Source: Legionella_C dresdenensis (lineage in GTDB: Bacteria; Pseudomonadota; Gammaproteobacteria; Legionellales; Legionellaceae). Taken from it: DNA of 64,000 nucleotides. The stretch covers positions 1 to 64,000 of the forward strand of contig NZ_JBHSAB010000024.1 in assembly GCF_042649825.1 (NCBI RefSeq), given 5' to 3'. The position numbers and the translations under genes are program-made. Below are positions 1-8,782 of this stretch, piece after piece. The notes beneath the pieces were generated by a model. It had not been told where the DNA came from, ran no database searches, and was given only the letters and a program-made list of their open reading frames with translations. The number at the start of each line of letters is the position of its first letter. Within the stretch, counting starts at the first letter, position 1.

Positions 1-54
1 TTGGACCAAAGAGCAAGGTCAATGGTTAATAATCAAGCAGCTTAAGGCAGCGCC

Positions 55-114
55 ATTGGGCTGTAAAGCCAACATTTCATTCTGGCAAGGAGTGTTGAGC
101 TTCACAGCCCAACC
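55..114. repeat. Family A palindromic repeat pair, degenerate
   Basis: Two opposed units, ATTGGGCTGTAAAGCCAAC (55-74) and GTGTTGAGCTTCACAGCCC (91-110), are imperfect copies of the repeat seen at eight or more other sites in this window. The inner unit overlaps the 3' end of the DUF167 gene and supplies its TGA stop (complement of 102-104). Nothing else is recognisable in the first 101 bases. Confidence 0.75.
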
Positions 115-386
115 AATAAAGTTTCAGGATCAATAGTACTACCCTGGATTTTCAGTGTCTTACGCCGGCTGCTTATCCCGCGAACCAATGTAACCTGTCG
201 CACTGGTACCGCGAATAAACGAGCGATATATTGTTGCAGGGTTTCGTTTGCGCGGCCTTCAACAGGCGGCGCATTGAGTCGGATTTTTAACAAACCGTCA
301 TACAACCCAGTGATTTCGGTAGTTTTTGCTCCCGGCTGGACATAAACCTGTAATGTAATTAGCTCTTTATCATGTTGATACCACAT
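102..386 (-). CDS. yggU: DUF167/UPF0235 (YggU-like) protein
   Basis: A 94-aa protein of the small alpha/beta YggU family (DUF167), whose biochemical role is not established. The family core is visible: QVYVQPGAKTTEI near the start, KIRLNAPPVEGRANETL around residues 34-50, and VRGISSRRKTLKI near residues 68-80, at the normal family length of about 95-100 aa. Its ATG directly abuts the rnc stop, so it is very likely the last gene of the lepA-lepB-DUF4845-rnc operon. The last codons and the TGA stop lie inside a family A palindrome, which suggests the repeat inserted at, and slightly changed, the C terminus. In many gammaproteobacteria era follows rnc; that gene is not seen here. Confidence 0.88.
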   Translation of the reverse strand: MWYQHDKELITLQVYVQPGAKTTEITGLYDGLLKIRLNAPPVEGRANETLQQYIARLFAVPVRQVTLVRGISSRRKTLKIQGSTIDPETLLVGL

Positions 387-1079
387 TTACTTTCTGCCAG
401 CCGTTTCCCTGATATATTGTAAATGCTGTCTGGCTGCTTCCTGCTCGGCTTTCCGGCGTGTCGCGCCTTGACCATATGTCGTTTTATTCAGGCTTTTTAT
501 CGTACAACTGACCCGGAAAATCTGCTCGTGCTCTTCACCGCTCACCTCAATGAGAATATATTCCGGTAAAGATTTTTTATTTGCCTGCAGATGTTCCTGT
601 AATTGGGTTTTAGCATCTTTCAGATTATCCTGCAATTTAGTATCAGAAAGCCTTGTATGGTAAAGCTTGAGGATTAGCAGACGAGCCTGTTCGATATTGC
701 TATCGAGGAACACAGCAGCGATAACAGCCTCTACCGCATCAGCAAGTATGGATGCACGACGGAAGCCGCCGCTTTTTAGTTCTCCTTGTCCCAGGAAAAG
801 ATAATCTCCCAATTGCAATTCCATGGCGATATCAGCCAGCATATCACCTTTTACCAGAAACGACCGCAAACGGCTTAACTGCCCTTCGCTCTCATTGGGA
901 AATTGCTCAAACAGCGCATTAGCAATGACAAAACTCAGTATCGAATCACCTAAAAATTCAAAACGTTCATTATTGATATTACCGGCGCTGCGATGCGTCA
1001 GCGCCTGTTTCAGGAGCGATATATTATTAAATTCGTACCCCAGCCGCCGGCATAAACGCTTTAAATCAATTGGAACCAA
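387..1079 (-). CDS. rnc: Ribonuclease III
   Basis: Double-strand-specific endoribonuclease that processes rRNA precursors and structured mRNAs. At 230 aa it has the normal length. The signature ERFEFLGDSIL lies at residues 38-48 with catalytic acidic residues E41 and D45, and the second metal-binding pair is D114 and E117 in LADAVEAVIA. A double-stranded RNA-binding domain occupies about residues 155-225 (LQEHLQANKKSLPEY onward, ending GATRRKAEQEAARQHL). The start overlaps the end of the DUF4845 gene by 14 bases, which suggests translational coupling. It sits downstream of lepA and lepB, the conserved gammaproteobacterial arrangement. Confidence 0.97.
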   Translation of the reverse strand: MVPIDLKRLCRRLGYEFNNISLLKQALTHRSAGNINNERFEFLGDSILSFVIANALFEQFPNESEGQLSRLRSFLVKGDMLADIAMELQLGDYLFLGQGELKSGGFRRASILADAVEAVIAAVFLDSNIEQARLLILKLYHTRLSDTKLQDNLKDAKTQLQEHLQANKKSLPEYILIEVSGEEHEQIFRVSCTIKSLNKTTYGQGATRRKAEQEAARQHLQYIRETAGRK

Positions 1080-1458
1080 CTTTTACCTCTTGCAATTCAT
1101 GAAAATCAAATTTCAGGCTTACGTTATAAACCAAAGGCTTAATCACAGTATAATTAAGTTCTATTTTATAACTGCCGTCATCCTGGGGTGTAATTCGGAT
1201 CTGTTCGGGTTTCAATTCAATGCCATTGACATACAATTGATTCTCCAACTTATTCTTCAGTACCGAGGCATTAACCATACGGTCATCCGTAAAATTGGTT
1301 TGATCAAGTGATTGCAAAGCCTTGAGCGAACTTTTAACCTCAAAGTTCTGAATATAAACCGGCACAATCCTCAAAACAACAATAGCGATAATAATAACCG
1401 TAGCTGTTGTTAACAACATACCAATCAGAGTAATTCCTTTTTGCTTTCTCATTGTCAT
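1066..1458 (-). CDS. DUF4845 pilin-like membrane protein
   Basis: A 130-aa protein with a type IV pilin-like N terminus: a short basic stretch, then KGITLIGMLLTTATV and a single transmembrane helix over about residues 9-31. The rest is a small periplasmic domain. This matches DUF4845 proteins, which are almost always encoded between lepB and rnc; their function is unknown. It overlaps rnc by 14 bases and lies 29 bases after lepB, so the operon is intact here. There is no clear prepilin peptidase site with the canonical G/FTLIE order (the residues are GITLIGM), so the resemblance to pilins may be structural only. Confidence 0.88.
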   Translation of the reverse strand: MTMRKQKGITLIGMLLTTATVIIIAIVVLRIVPVYIQNFEVKSSLKALQSLDQTNFTDDRMVNASVLKNKLENQLYVNGIELKPEQIRITPQDDGSYKIELNYTVIKPLVYNVSLKFDFHELQEVKVGSN

Positions 1459-1487
1459 ATCCTTATGTTACTGACTCATTAGATTTC

Positions 1488-2243
1488 CTAGTGAATAATC
1501 CGGCCTATACCAGACCATCTGACACTATCAGTCGCGCCATTCCAGCTCATCCACACCAGCAGCGCTTTACCACGCAGGTATTCATCATCTACGAACCCCC
1601 AATAGCGGCTATCGGCGCTGTCATCCCGGTTATCGCCCATCATAAAATATTTGCCGGCTGGCACTTCAAGATCAAAGTTTTCGGCAGGCAAATCAGGACG
1701 AATATAAATATCATGCTCGACACCATTGAGATTTTCCCGGTATTTGGCAACAGCTTTACCTGAACTTTCATCAGTGGTGTACTCAACAAAATTTTGTTTC
1801 ATTTCCTTGCCATTAATGGTCAGGACTTTATTATGATAGCTGACTTTATCGCCAGGTACGCCGATAACCCGCTTGATATAATCATAAGAAGGATCGGGCG
1901 GCCAGCGGAAAATCGCAATCTCGCCAGTTTTTGGATCGCTTACCGGAATCACTTTCTTTTCCCACACAGGCAAACGTAATCCATAGGCAAATTTATTCAC
2001 AGCCAGAAAGTCGCCGATAAGAAGCGTTGGCTCAAGCGAGCCAGAAGGAATGCGGAAAGGCTCAATCAAAAAAGAGCGCAACAATAACACAAAGAAAAAT
2101 ACCGGGAAAAATGAACGGGAATATTCAATAATTTTTCCAGGCCGTTGATCCTGACCACGCTTTTTCGACCAGAACAGCACATCCAGCAAGTAGATGATAC
2201 CGCTTACCAGCGAAAGGATTACTAGCACTAAAGCAAAGTTCAT
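1488..2243 (-). CDS. lepB: Signal peptidase I
   Basis: Membrane-bound serine/lysine protease that removes Sec and Tat signal peptides at the periplasmic face. It is 251 aa. Two N-terminal membrane segments lie at about residues 3-24 and 44-60. The catalytic serine is S69 in RIPSGSLEPTL, the general base is K124 in DYIKRVIGVPGD, and the conserved C-terminal box is MGDNRDDSADSRYWGFV. It is shorter than E. coli LepB (324 aa) because the periplasmic insertions are reduced, which is common. It is transcribed with lepA, 26 bases upstream. Confidence 0.97.
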   Translation of the reverse strand: MNFALVLVILSLVSGIIYLLDVLFWSKKRGQDQRPGKIIEYSRSFFPVFFFVLLLRSFLIEPFRIPSGSLEPTLLIGDFLAVNKFAYGLRLPVWEKKVIPVSDPKTGEIAIFRWPPDPSYDYIKRVIGVPGDKVSYHNKVLTINGKEMKQNFVEYTTDESSGKAVAKYRENLNGVEHDIYIRPDLPAENFDLEVPAGKYFMMGDNRDDSADSRYWGFVDDEYLRGKALLVWMSWNGATDSVRWSGIGRIIH

Positions 2244-2269
2244 ATTAATTCCTGTCTGTTATCTTTCGG

Positions 2270-4075
2270 CTATTTTTTTCGATCGGTTTGAAACACCGCC
2301 ATAAATGCTTCCTGTGGAATTTCCACATGCCCGACTTGTTTCATTCGTTTTTTACCTGCTTTTTGTTTTTCAAGTAATTTACGTTTGCGGGTGATGTCGC
2401 CGCCATAACATTTCGCCGTCACATTTTTACGCAGCGCTTTAACCGTCTGGCGTGCAATGATATGGCTACCCAATGCGGCCTGAATCGCCACATCAAACAT
2501 CTGACGAGGTATCAATTCACGCAACTTGTCTGCCAACGCCTTACCGCGAGTATGAGCAGTACTGCGGTGGACAATCACGGCCAGGGCGTCAACTTTTTCA
2601 CCGTTAATCAGTACGTCCATTTTTACCAGATCCGCTTCATCAAAACGCAGGAAGTTATAATCCAGTGAAGCATAACCACGGCTGACAGATTTCAAACGAT
2701 CAAAGAAATCCGAAACTACTTCGCTCATCGGCAAATCATAGGTAACCGATACCTGCCGGCCGCTGTACATCATACTGACCTGAACGCCTCTGCGCTCGAC
2801 GCAAAGCGTTATGACCTGACCTAAATAATCATTGGGTACAAGAATATTAGCCCGGACGATGGGTTCGAACATCTGTTTGATTTGCGGACTGGGCGGTAAT
2901 TGTGACGGGTTATCGATCATTAAGGTTTCACCCTTGGTAGTCACAATTTTATAAACAACTGTCGGCGCTGTAGAAATCAAATCAAGATCGTATTCGCGCT
3001 CGAGCCGCTCCTGAATAATTTCCATATGCAGCATACCGAGAAAACCGCAACGGAAACCAAACCCCAGAGCCTCAGATGATTCTGGCTCGTAAAACAGGGA
3101 TGCGTCATTAAGACTCAATTTGGCCAACGCTTCCCTGAATGCCTCGAAATCATCGGAACTAATCGGGAAAAGACCGGCATAAACTTGCGGTTTCACACGT
3201 TGGAAACCAGGTAGCTGAGTATCAGCAGGCGTACGGTCAAGCGTCAGAGTATCACCGACAGGCGCACCCTGAATATCTTTAATACCGGCGATAACATAAC
3301 CGACTTCGCCTGCTTTAAGTTCGGCAAGACTGGTTCTCTTGGGCGTGAAAATACCAACCTGATCCACTTCATAGGCCCGGCCAGTAGACATTACGCGCAT
3401 TTTGTCGCCTTTTCGCAGCGTTCCATTAACGATGCGAACCAGCGAGACAACCCCAAGATAGCTATCAAACCATGAATCAATGATAAGGGCTTGTAGCGGC
3501 GCAGTAGTATCGCCTGTAGGCGGTGGAATATATTCAACCAATGCCTCCAGCACATCCTGAACACCCAGGCCGCTTTTCGCGCTGGCATGAATGGCATGAT
3601 GGGCTTCTACGCCGATAATATCCTCTATTTCAGCAACCACACGCTCCGGTTCTGCCTGTGGCAAATCAATTTTATTCAGTACGGGTAAAACTTCCAACCC
3701 TTGTTCAATAGCGGTATAACACACGGCTACCGTCTGAGCTTCCACTCCCTGGGCGGCATCCACGACCAGGATAGCGCCCTCGCAGGCAGCGAGTGAACGC
3801 GATACTTCGTAACTGAAGTCAACATGCCCCGGGGTATCAATAAAGTTCAGCAAATAGGTTTTGCCGTTTTTGGCTTTGTAATTCAGCGAAACGCTTTGCG
3901 CTTTGATGGTAATGCCGCGCTCGCGCTCGATATCCATGGAATCCAGTACCTGATCAGCCATTTCCCGGTCGGAAAGGCCGCCGCAGAATTGAATAAATCG
4001 ATCAGCCAAAGTCGATTTACCATGATCAATATGGGCAATAATTGAAAAATTACGGATTAAACTTAAATCGCTCAA
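2270..4075 (-). CDS. lepA: Elongation factor 4 (LepA GTPase)
   Basis: Ribosome-associated translational GTPase related to EF-G, implicated in initiation, ribosome assembly and back-translocation. It is 601 aa, the usual length. G1 is AHIDHGKSTLADR near residues 14-26, G3 is DTPGHVDF near 79-86, and G4 NKID near 133-136. The C terminus has the LepA-specific basic tail (DITRKRKLLEKQKAGKKRMK). The start codon is TTG (complement of 4073-4075), preceded by an AGG at suitable distance; no better in-frame ATG lies upstream. It is the first gene of the lepA-lepB-DUF4845-rnc-yggU run. Confidence 0.97.
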   Translation of the reverse strand: MSDLSLIRNFSIIAHIDHGKSTLADRFIQFCGGLSDREMADQVLDSMDIERERGITIKAQSVSLNYKAKNGKTYLLNFIDTPGHVDFSYEVSRSLAACEGAILVVDAAQGVEAQTVAVCYTAIEQGLEVLPVLNKIDLPQAEPERVVAEIEDIIGVEAHHAIHASAKSGLGVQDVLEALVEYIPPPTGDTTAPLQALIIDSWFDSYLGVVSLVRIVNGTLRKGDKMRVMSTGRAYEVDQVGIFTPKRTSLAELKAGEVGYVIAGIKDIQGAPVGDTLTLDRTPADTQLPGFQRVKPQVYAGLFPISSDDFEAFREALAKLSLNDASLFYEPESSEALGFGFRCGFLGMLHMEIIQERLEREYDLDLISTAPTVVYKIVTTKGETLMIDNPSQLPPSPQIKQMFEPIVRANILVPNDYLGQVITLCVERRGVQVSMMYSGRQVSVTYDLPMSEVVSDFFDRLKSVSRGYASLDYNFLRFDEADLVKMDVLINGEKVDALAVIVHRSTAHTRGKALADKLRELIPRQMFDVAIQAALGSHIIARQTVKALRKNVTAKCYGGDITRKRKLLEKQKAGKKRMKQVGHVEIPQEAFMAVFQTDRKK

Positions 4076-4273
4076 CTTAAAAACCTGCTGGTAAAATTGG
4101 CTTATTCTAACGTATTAATCAAGTCACAGAAAGCCTCAATGAAGATTTACTATAGCAAACAATGTAAAGTCTGTACCCAAGCACAACCTGTTTTGCATTT
4201 TATGATCTGATTGATCCGTTTATTTTCAAATGAATTATTTTTATGATATAAGGATCCATTAATAATCAATTGT

Positions 4274-4279
4274 TATAAT
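4274..4279 (+). promoter_or_regulatory. -10 element for the 4313 gene
   Basis: A perfect TATAAT lies 34 bases before the next ATG. The -35 region 17 bases upstream (AGGATC) is a poor match, so only the -10 is proposed. The 237-base divergent gap between lepA and this gene shows no other feature. Confidence 0.4.
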
Positions 4280-4312
4280 TAATTACCGAAGATAGATTAA
4301 CAGGACTGTTGT

Positions 4313-4786
4313 ATGCCAAACCTTACACGCTTTTACATTGGACAAAAAGAAAACTCTCATGCCCAAAGATTCAAAAAAGAACTCGAAGCTCGTGGATTAA
4401 CCACGTCTGTAGATAAAGTAAACAATCTTATTTATATCGACTTGATTAACACGCCTTTTTCAGCGATCGCAAAGTTCGATAATTCGGAAGAACCTGATAC
4501 AGGTTATCATGAGCTAAGTTATCAGGATTACGTAATTGCATCTATAAGAACGGGTTCGGATTCCCTTCCGGCAAAAGGGGCTTGCGTCTGTCTTAAAAAT
4601 ATTCAGTTATTACCCAAAAATCTCAAGGATAGCCAGGAAAAAGTTTGTTCGATACCGGCAGAAGAACCAGTAGCAATAAAGCCTGCCACAAAAGGAAGCC
4701 CTGGCCTGAGGCGTGCCGGCCTTTTCTTTAAGAGCTTAAAAACATTACCAGAAACAATTTGTAATTTTACGGTTAATATCCGCTAG
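4313..4786 (+). CDS. Hypothetical protein, 157 aa
   Basis: I do not recognise this protein. It is soluble-looking, with no signal peptide or membrane segment. The first 60 residues mix charged helices with a short strand (NLIYIDL), the middle is acidic, and the tail (after residue 120) is basic with the sequence GSPGLRRAGLFFKSL. It stands alone between the divergent lepA operon and mltB, with its own apparent -10 box and codon use like its neighbours. It could be a lineage-specific protein or a small secreted effector; nothing in the sequence settles which. Confidence 0.65.
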   Translation: MPNLTRFYIGQKENSHAQRFKKELEARGLTTSVDKVNNLIYIDLINTPFSAIAKFDNSEEPDTGYHELSYQDYVIASIRTGSDSLPAKGACVCLKNIQLLPKNLKDSQEKVCSIPAEEPVAIKPATKGSPGLRRAGLFFKSLKTLPETICNFTVNIR

Positions 4787-4793
4787 AATACGT

Positions 4794-4822
4794 TTGCTGA
4801 GGGCTGCTTTTTTGACTACAAT
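4794..4822 (+). promoter_or_regulatory. Sigma-70 type promoter for mltB
   Basis: TTGCTG (4794-4799), 17-base spacer, TACAAT (4817-4822), with the mltB ATG 33 bases further on. The match is four of six at -35 and five of six at -10. Confidence 0.5.
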
Positions 4823-4854
4823 GAGGACTTTGTCAAACTACAGGATGCCGCCCC

Positions 4855-5874
4855 ATGCGACGATTAATTACGCTTTGCCTTGCCTTTGCAACATTGCTTT
4901 CTGGTTATAATGCCAATGCTGATCAGAATTTTACCCAACGAAAAGATGTTCAGCAATTTATTAATTTTATGGTTACTAAACATGGTTTCCAACGCAAGGA
5001 TCTGGTTAACACCTTTAATAATGTGCAAGTACAACCGCGGATTATTGAATCGATGGAAAAACCCTATGAAAAAAAAACCTGGGATGTCTATAAACAACTG
5101 TTTTTAACCCAGCAACGGGTTCAGGGTGGTATTGAATTCTGGCAGGCAAATCAGAAAGCGTTAATGCAGGCAGAAAAAAAATACCATGTTCCTGCCAATA
5201 TCATTGTCGCTATTATTGGTGTTGAAACATTATATGGTAAAAATCAGGGGAATTACCGCGTGCTGGATGCGCTATCCACTCTGGCGTTCAATTATCCCAA
5301 GCGCGAAGAGTTTTTTAAAAAAGAATTGGCTGAATATCTGATCCTTTGCCGTGAACATAATGTTCAGCCTACGCAATACCTGGGTTCCTATGCCGGAGCA
5401 ATGGGGAAACCGCAATTCATGCCTAGCAGTTACCGTTATTACGCAGCCGATTTTACCGGTAACCCGAAAAAAGATTTAATGAATGATGATAATGCAGTAA
5501 TTGCCAGTGTAGCTAACTACTTTCATAAACATGGCTGGATGCCTAATCAGGGTGTTGCACAACCAGCACAGATTTATGGTAGCGGCTACAAAAAAATTAA
5601 TACTACAAATAAAACAGCCGCTTATGACAAGAAACAATTGGCCGCTGCGGGTGTTAAACCCGTTACTGCTGCAGTTAATCCACCTGAAAAAGCCGGCTTG
5701 ATTGAATTAATTAACCAGAGCGGTTCTGAATATTGGCTGGCTTATCCCAATTTTTATGTGATTACCCGTTACAACAGCAGCCCACAATATGCCATGGCCG
5801 TTTACCTTCTGTCGCAACAGTTGAAAACGCAATGGGCGAGTTCCACGCAAGGGAAAAAATTTGCCTACGCATAA
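4855..5874 (+). CDS. mltB: Membrane/periplasmic lytic murein transglycosylase B
   Basis: Cleaves the MurNAc-GlcNAc bond of peptidoglycan with formation of 1,6-anhydro-MurNAc. It is 339 aa (SLT2/GH103 family). A cleavable signal peptide covers residues 1-22, ending NANA. The catalytic glutamate is E124 in IIGVETLYGKN, followed by YRVLDALSTLAF and the FKKELAEYL region typical of MltB. The later block AGAMGKPQFMPSSYR and an aromatic WMPNQG-type segment are also conserved. Unlike E. coli MltB there is no lipobox, so the enzyme is probably soluble in the periplasm. It has its own promoter and is followed by a perfect hairpin. Confidence 0.93.
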   Translation: MRRLITLCLAFATLLSGYNANADQNFTQRKDVQQFINFMVTKHGFQRKDLVNTFNNVQVQPRIIESMEKPYEKKTWDVYKQLFLTQQRVQGGIEFWQANQKALMQAEKKYHVPANIIVAIIGVETLYGKNQGNYRVLDALSTLAFNYPKREEFFKKELAEYLILCREHNVQPTQYLGSYAGAMGKPQFMPSSYRYYAADFTGNPKKDLMNDDNAVIASVANYFHKHGWMPNQGVAQPAQIYGSGYKKINTTNKTAAYDKKQLAAAGVKPVTAAVNPPEKAGLIELINQSGSEYWLAYPNFYVITRYNSSPQYAMAVYLLSQQLKTQWASSTQGKKFAYA

Positions 5875-5882
5875 TAATTTTT

Positions 5883-5909
5883 CTCCTGAACCAGGGCCCG
5901 GTTCAGGAG
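5883..5909. other. Perfect 10-bp hairpin between mltB and gspL
   Basis: CTCCTGAACC (5883-5892), loop AGGGCCC, then GGTTCAGGAG (5900-5909). There is no uridine run on either strand, so it is not a standard intrinsic terminator. It lies between the mltB stop and the GTG start of gspL at 5944 and could be an attenuating or mRNA-stabilising stem. Confidence 0.5.
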
Positions 5910-5943
5910 CTCCTTCGCTATAATCTGGCTAAAAAGGACGACA

Positions 5944-7095
5944 GTGACAACTTGTTATATTTTTGCAAAATATCTTACCGAACATTCTTGTCAATGTATT
6001 GTTCTGGATAATCAAAATGCCGTAGAACTGACCTTAGCGGATAGGCATTTTGATGAAATCAGACAAATCCAGAACACGGCCCGCACTGTTATTGTCCTTT
6101 CTTGCGAACACTTCTCGATCCACAACCCTGAACTACCCTTACTCAATGATAAAAAAGCCGGTACCGTGTTGCCTTTTGCCTTAGAAGAAAACCTGGCGGA
6201 AAATCTCGATGACCTGCATTTTGCATTCAGTCGAAATCATTATAAACAGGGGCGTTATCAAGTTGCTGTGTGCAACAAAATTTTTCTGGCGGATATTATT
6301 AGTCGTCTGAAAGAAAATAATCTCCGGTTTGATTGCATCACTGTTGACTGGTTTGCACTGGCCGATGGGGAAGGCTGCCTGTCTGGTTCAGGATTACTGA
6401 TAAATGATCAGACTGGTTTTTGCGGTTATCTAAACCAGGATTTTGTTCCTATCTATTTGAAGACCCGTCCGGAAGATTTAAAAATTTATTCATTTGCCGA
6501 TACTGATCCTGCGCTGCAAACAACCGGTACAACATCTGAATCAGAAATGTCTGCCAGCTGGATTGCCAAGCGCTTACAATCCCGCCCGCTGCTCAATCTT
6601 TGCCGCGGCGAGTTTGCCCATGAGACGGCAACAGGGAATCAGAAAATCTGGTATTATGCCGCCGCCGGAATGATTGGATTATGGCTGCTTGCAGTCATTG
6701 CTGTTGATGCCATTAAAATTCATCAGTTGAATAATAAAATAGCTGCTGTTGATCAGCAGATAGCAACGATTTATTATAAATTCTTTCCTGAAGCCAAACA
6801 GGTAATCAGCCCGCGCTTTCGCATTGAGCAATTCCTGAAAACACATAACAGCGGCACTGATAACGCGCTCTGGTTGTTATTAAATCAATTATCAGCTGCA
6901 AACCAACAAACCCAGTCGGTCATTGAAAAATTACGGTTTCAAAACCAGATTCTGCAAGTCAGTTTAATCGCTAAAGATTTTAATACTCTGGAAACGCTGC
7001 AGACTGCCTTGCAAAAAGCACAACTTAAAGTTAAGCAATCACAGGCTGCTTCACGGGATCAGCAGGTAGCCGCAACACTGGAGCTTGGGTTATGA
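5944..7095 (+). CDS. gspL: Type II secretion system protein L
   Basis: Inner-membrane component of the type II secretion platform that links the GspE ATPase to GspM. At 383 aa it is of normal length. The actin-like cytoplasmic domain occupies about residues 1-225, with the typical block LPFALEENLAENLDDLHFAF near residues 77-96. One transmembrane helix (YYAAAGMIGLWLLAVIAVDA) lies at about residues 238-257, followed by a ferredoxin-like periplasmic domain. The start is GTG with AAGGA eight bases upstream. It overlaps gspM. No other gsp genes are near, as in L. pneumophila where lspL-lspM form their own locus (established knowledge). Confidence 0.9.
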   Translation: MTTCYIFAKYLTEHSCQCIVLDNQNAVELTLADRHFDEIRQIQNTARTVIVLSCEHFSIHNPELPLLNDKKAGTVLPFALEENLAENLDDLHFAFSRNHYKQGRYQVAVCNKIFLADIISRLKENNLRFDCITVDWFALADGEGCLSGSGLLINDQTGFCGYLNQDFVPIYLKTRPEDLKIYSFADTDPALQTTGTTSESEMSASWIAKRLQSRPLLNLCRGEFAHETATGNQKIWYYAAAGMIGLWLLAVIAVDAIKIHQLNNKIAAVDQQIATIYYKFFPEAKQVISPRFRIEQFLKTHNSGTDNALWLLLNQLSAANQQTQSVIEKLRFQNQILQVSLIAKDFNTLETLQTALQKAQLKVKQSQAASRDQQVAATLELGL

Positions 7096-7559
7096 TGCAG
7101 TATTGGGCAAATCTGAACGAACGTGACCGGGTTGCAGCCATTGTCGGTGTTGCTGTTTTGATTGCCTATTTATTCTATTTGCTAGTTTATTCACCATTAA
7201 ATAACGCTGTTGCCAGTAAAACCAAAGAACTGCAGGAAAAACAGGTTACCTATAACTGGATGCAACAAGTAAGTACCAGCACAACAACATCCAGGTCATT
7301 GATTACAACTACTAATAACAAGCTGCTCACTGTTATCGCCAGTCAGTTGCAGGCTCCTGCTTTTCAGAAATTTCCCAATCAGCTGCAACAAACCAGCCAG
7401 GGGGATATTCAGCTTGGCTTTGAAACTGTACCTTATAATCAATTTTTGAAATGGTTATGGGCCTTGGGGAATCAATATGCAATTACGGTGAAAACGTTGG
7501 CGATCAATAATACTGGCACGCCGGGATTAGTGAAGGTCACTGCTGTTATTGGGTCATGA
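7092..7559 (+). CDS. gspM: Type II secretion system protein M
   Basis: Bitopic inner-membrane partner of GspL. It is 155 aa, with the charged NERDRVAAIVG start, a single membrane helix (VAVLIAYLFYLLVYSPL) around residues 17-33, a short coiled coil, and a C-terminal ferredoxin-like domain (TVKTLAINNTGTPGLVKVTAVI). The ATGA overlap with gspL (4 bases) shows translational coupling. A family A palindrome follows directly. GspN is absent, as is common outside Klebsiella-type systems. Confidence 0.88.
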   Translation: MMQYWANLNERDRVAAIVGVAVLIAYLFYLLVYSPLNNAVASKTKELQEKQVTYNWMQQVSTSTTTSRSLITTTNNKLLTVIASQLQAPAFQKFPNQLQQTSQGDIQLGFETVPYNQFLKWLWALGNQYAITVKTLAINNTGTPGLVKVTAVIGS

Positions 7560-7570
7560 TGCAGCAGTTT

Positions 7571-7653
7571 TAAGGAGTGTTGGGCTGCACTTCGTTTAAC
7601 CCAACCTACCCTTATTATAACAGTGTAGGTTGGGCTGTAAAGCCCAACATTTC
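7571..7653. repeat. Family A palindromic repeat pair
   Basis: Two facing units: AAGGAGTGTTGGGCTGCAC...CCCAACCTACC (7572-7609) and TGTAGGTTGGGCTGTAAAGC...AACATTTC (7624-7653). Unit two is a near-perfect palindrome. The pair starts 12 bases after the gspM stop and has no coding content. Confidence 0.85.
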
Positions 7654-7729
7654 ATTTATTCAACAATAGATATACTTTTTACAAGAGAGTTATTACACTG
7701 GCGCTTTTTTAAATCGGTGTAAAATAATA

Positions 7730-8761
7730 ATGACAAAACCAAAAAAGTGGCTCTCGGATTTACATAATCACCTTAATGGAAGCGTTAGTTGGGATTTTTT
7801 AAGCAGAACAGCCACAAAAAATGCTCGCATGGATGAATATAACAAGTTGGTAAAGTTGAAAGAGGATTATCACAAGCTTGCCGCTGAACAACCCGAAGAA
7901 GGCTTTGCCAAAAACGTTATAACCCTTATATGGCAGCAATTCGAATTTATTCATCAAATTATTCAGGATTTAAGCGATATCTATGAGGCGGTTTTAGATG
8001 TTGTTGAAAATACTGTTGCGGAATACATTGAAATCAGAACAACGCCCAAAAAGCTTAAGGGCGAGTCGAGAGACAAATATATTGATACGTTTGTGGCGGC
8101 ATTAAATAAAGCAAATGAAACAATAAAAGATAAACAAGCCTTTGGTTTGTTAAGCCTGGACAGAACAGTACATACCCTGGCTGATGCAGAACAATTTATT
8201 CACAGAATCCGCGAAAACCGTGCTGTATTACATGGACTGGACATTTCCGGCAACCCGGCTGCTGCAAGAACACTGACCGGAGATCAACTTCACGATGTTG
8301 TTCTTCTGGCGCTAAATAGTGATATTCCAATCGCCGTTCATATGGCAGAAACCAAAAGTAAAATAGAAGAAGACGATACGGATTGTGTTTTAATGGCCTT
8401 GGAACAATGGAAATTAAAACAACCGGCACAAGTGAAAAACCTGTTCGAAGGTAAAGTCAGATTAGGTCATTGCATTTATTTAACAGAGCAGCAACAAAAG
8501 AAAATTGCCGAACTCCAGATTCCAATTGAGATATGCCCTACTTGCCATAGCCGATTAAATTGGCATTTGGAAAAAGACCCCCATCCAGTCAGAGGGGTTT
8601 ATGATGATATCAGTGATCCTGTTACTATTGGAACCGATGATGAAACGCTATTTTCTGCCACCGCGGAAACCGAAGTAAGGCATGGGATTGGCTTTTTTCA
8701 TAACAGGAAAGGATTAACTGAAGAGCAGATAATGGTGCATCAAGCAAAATATCGGTTTTGA
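7730..8761 (+). CDS. Adenosine deaminase-like (ADA/ADAL family) hydrolase
   Basis: A 343-aa metal-dependent deaminase of the adenosine/AMP deaminase family. The zinc ligands and catalytic residues are all visible: H12 and H14 in DLHNHLNGS, H204 and E207 in AVHMAETKS, H247 in RLGHCIYL, and D303/D304 in GTDDETLF. The block PIEICPTCHSRLN (near 265-277) corresponds to the EICPTSN motif of the family. The likely reaction is hydrolytic deamination of adenosine, or of N6-methyl-AMP as in ADAL; the substrate cannot be chosen from sequence. No strong ribosome-binding site precedes the ATG. It is flanked by family A repeats on both sides and is apparently monocistronic. Confidence 0.87.
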   Translation: MTKPKKWLSDLHNHLNGSVSWDFLSRTATKNARMDEYNKLVKLKEDYHKLAAEQPEEGFAKNVITLIWQQFEFIHQIIQDLSDIYEAVLDVVENTVAEYIEIRTTPKKLKGESRDKYIDTFVAALNKANETIKDKQAFGLLSLDRTVHTLADAEQFIHRIRENRAVLHGLDISGNPAAARTLTGDQLHDVVLLALNSDIPIAVHMAETKSKIEEDDTDCVLMALEQWKLKQPAQVKNLFEGKVRLGHCIYLTEQQQKKIAELQIPIEICPTCHSRLNWHLEKDPHPVRGVYDDISDPVTIGTDDETLFSATAETEVRHGIGFFHNRKGLTEEQIMVHQAKYRF

Positions 8762-8782
8762 TTTCCAGTGTTAAAAAATAAA

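Noticed and set aside
823..1311. 162-codon plus-strand frame over rnc and DUF4845
   Set aside because: It is a shadow of two well-supported minus-strand genes.
5944..7559. gspL-gspM as part of a type IV pilus (PilMN) system
   Set aside because: The LPFALEENLAENLDDLHFAF block and the two-gene L-M order with single membrane helices match the type II secretion family; no PilN/O/P/Q follows.
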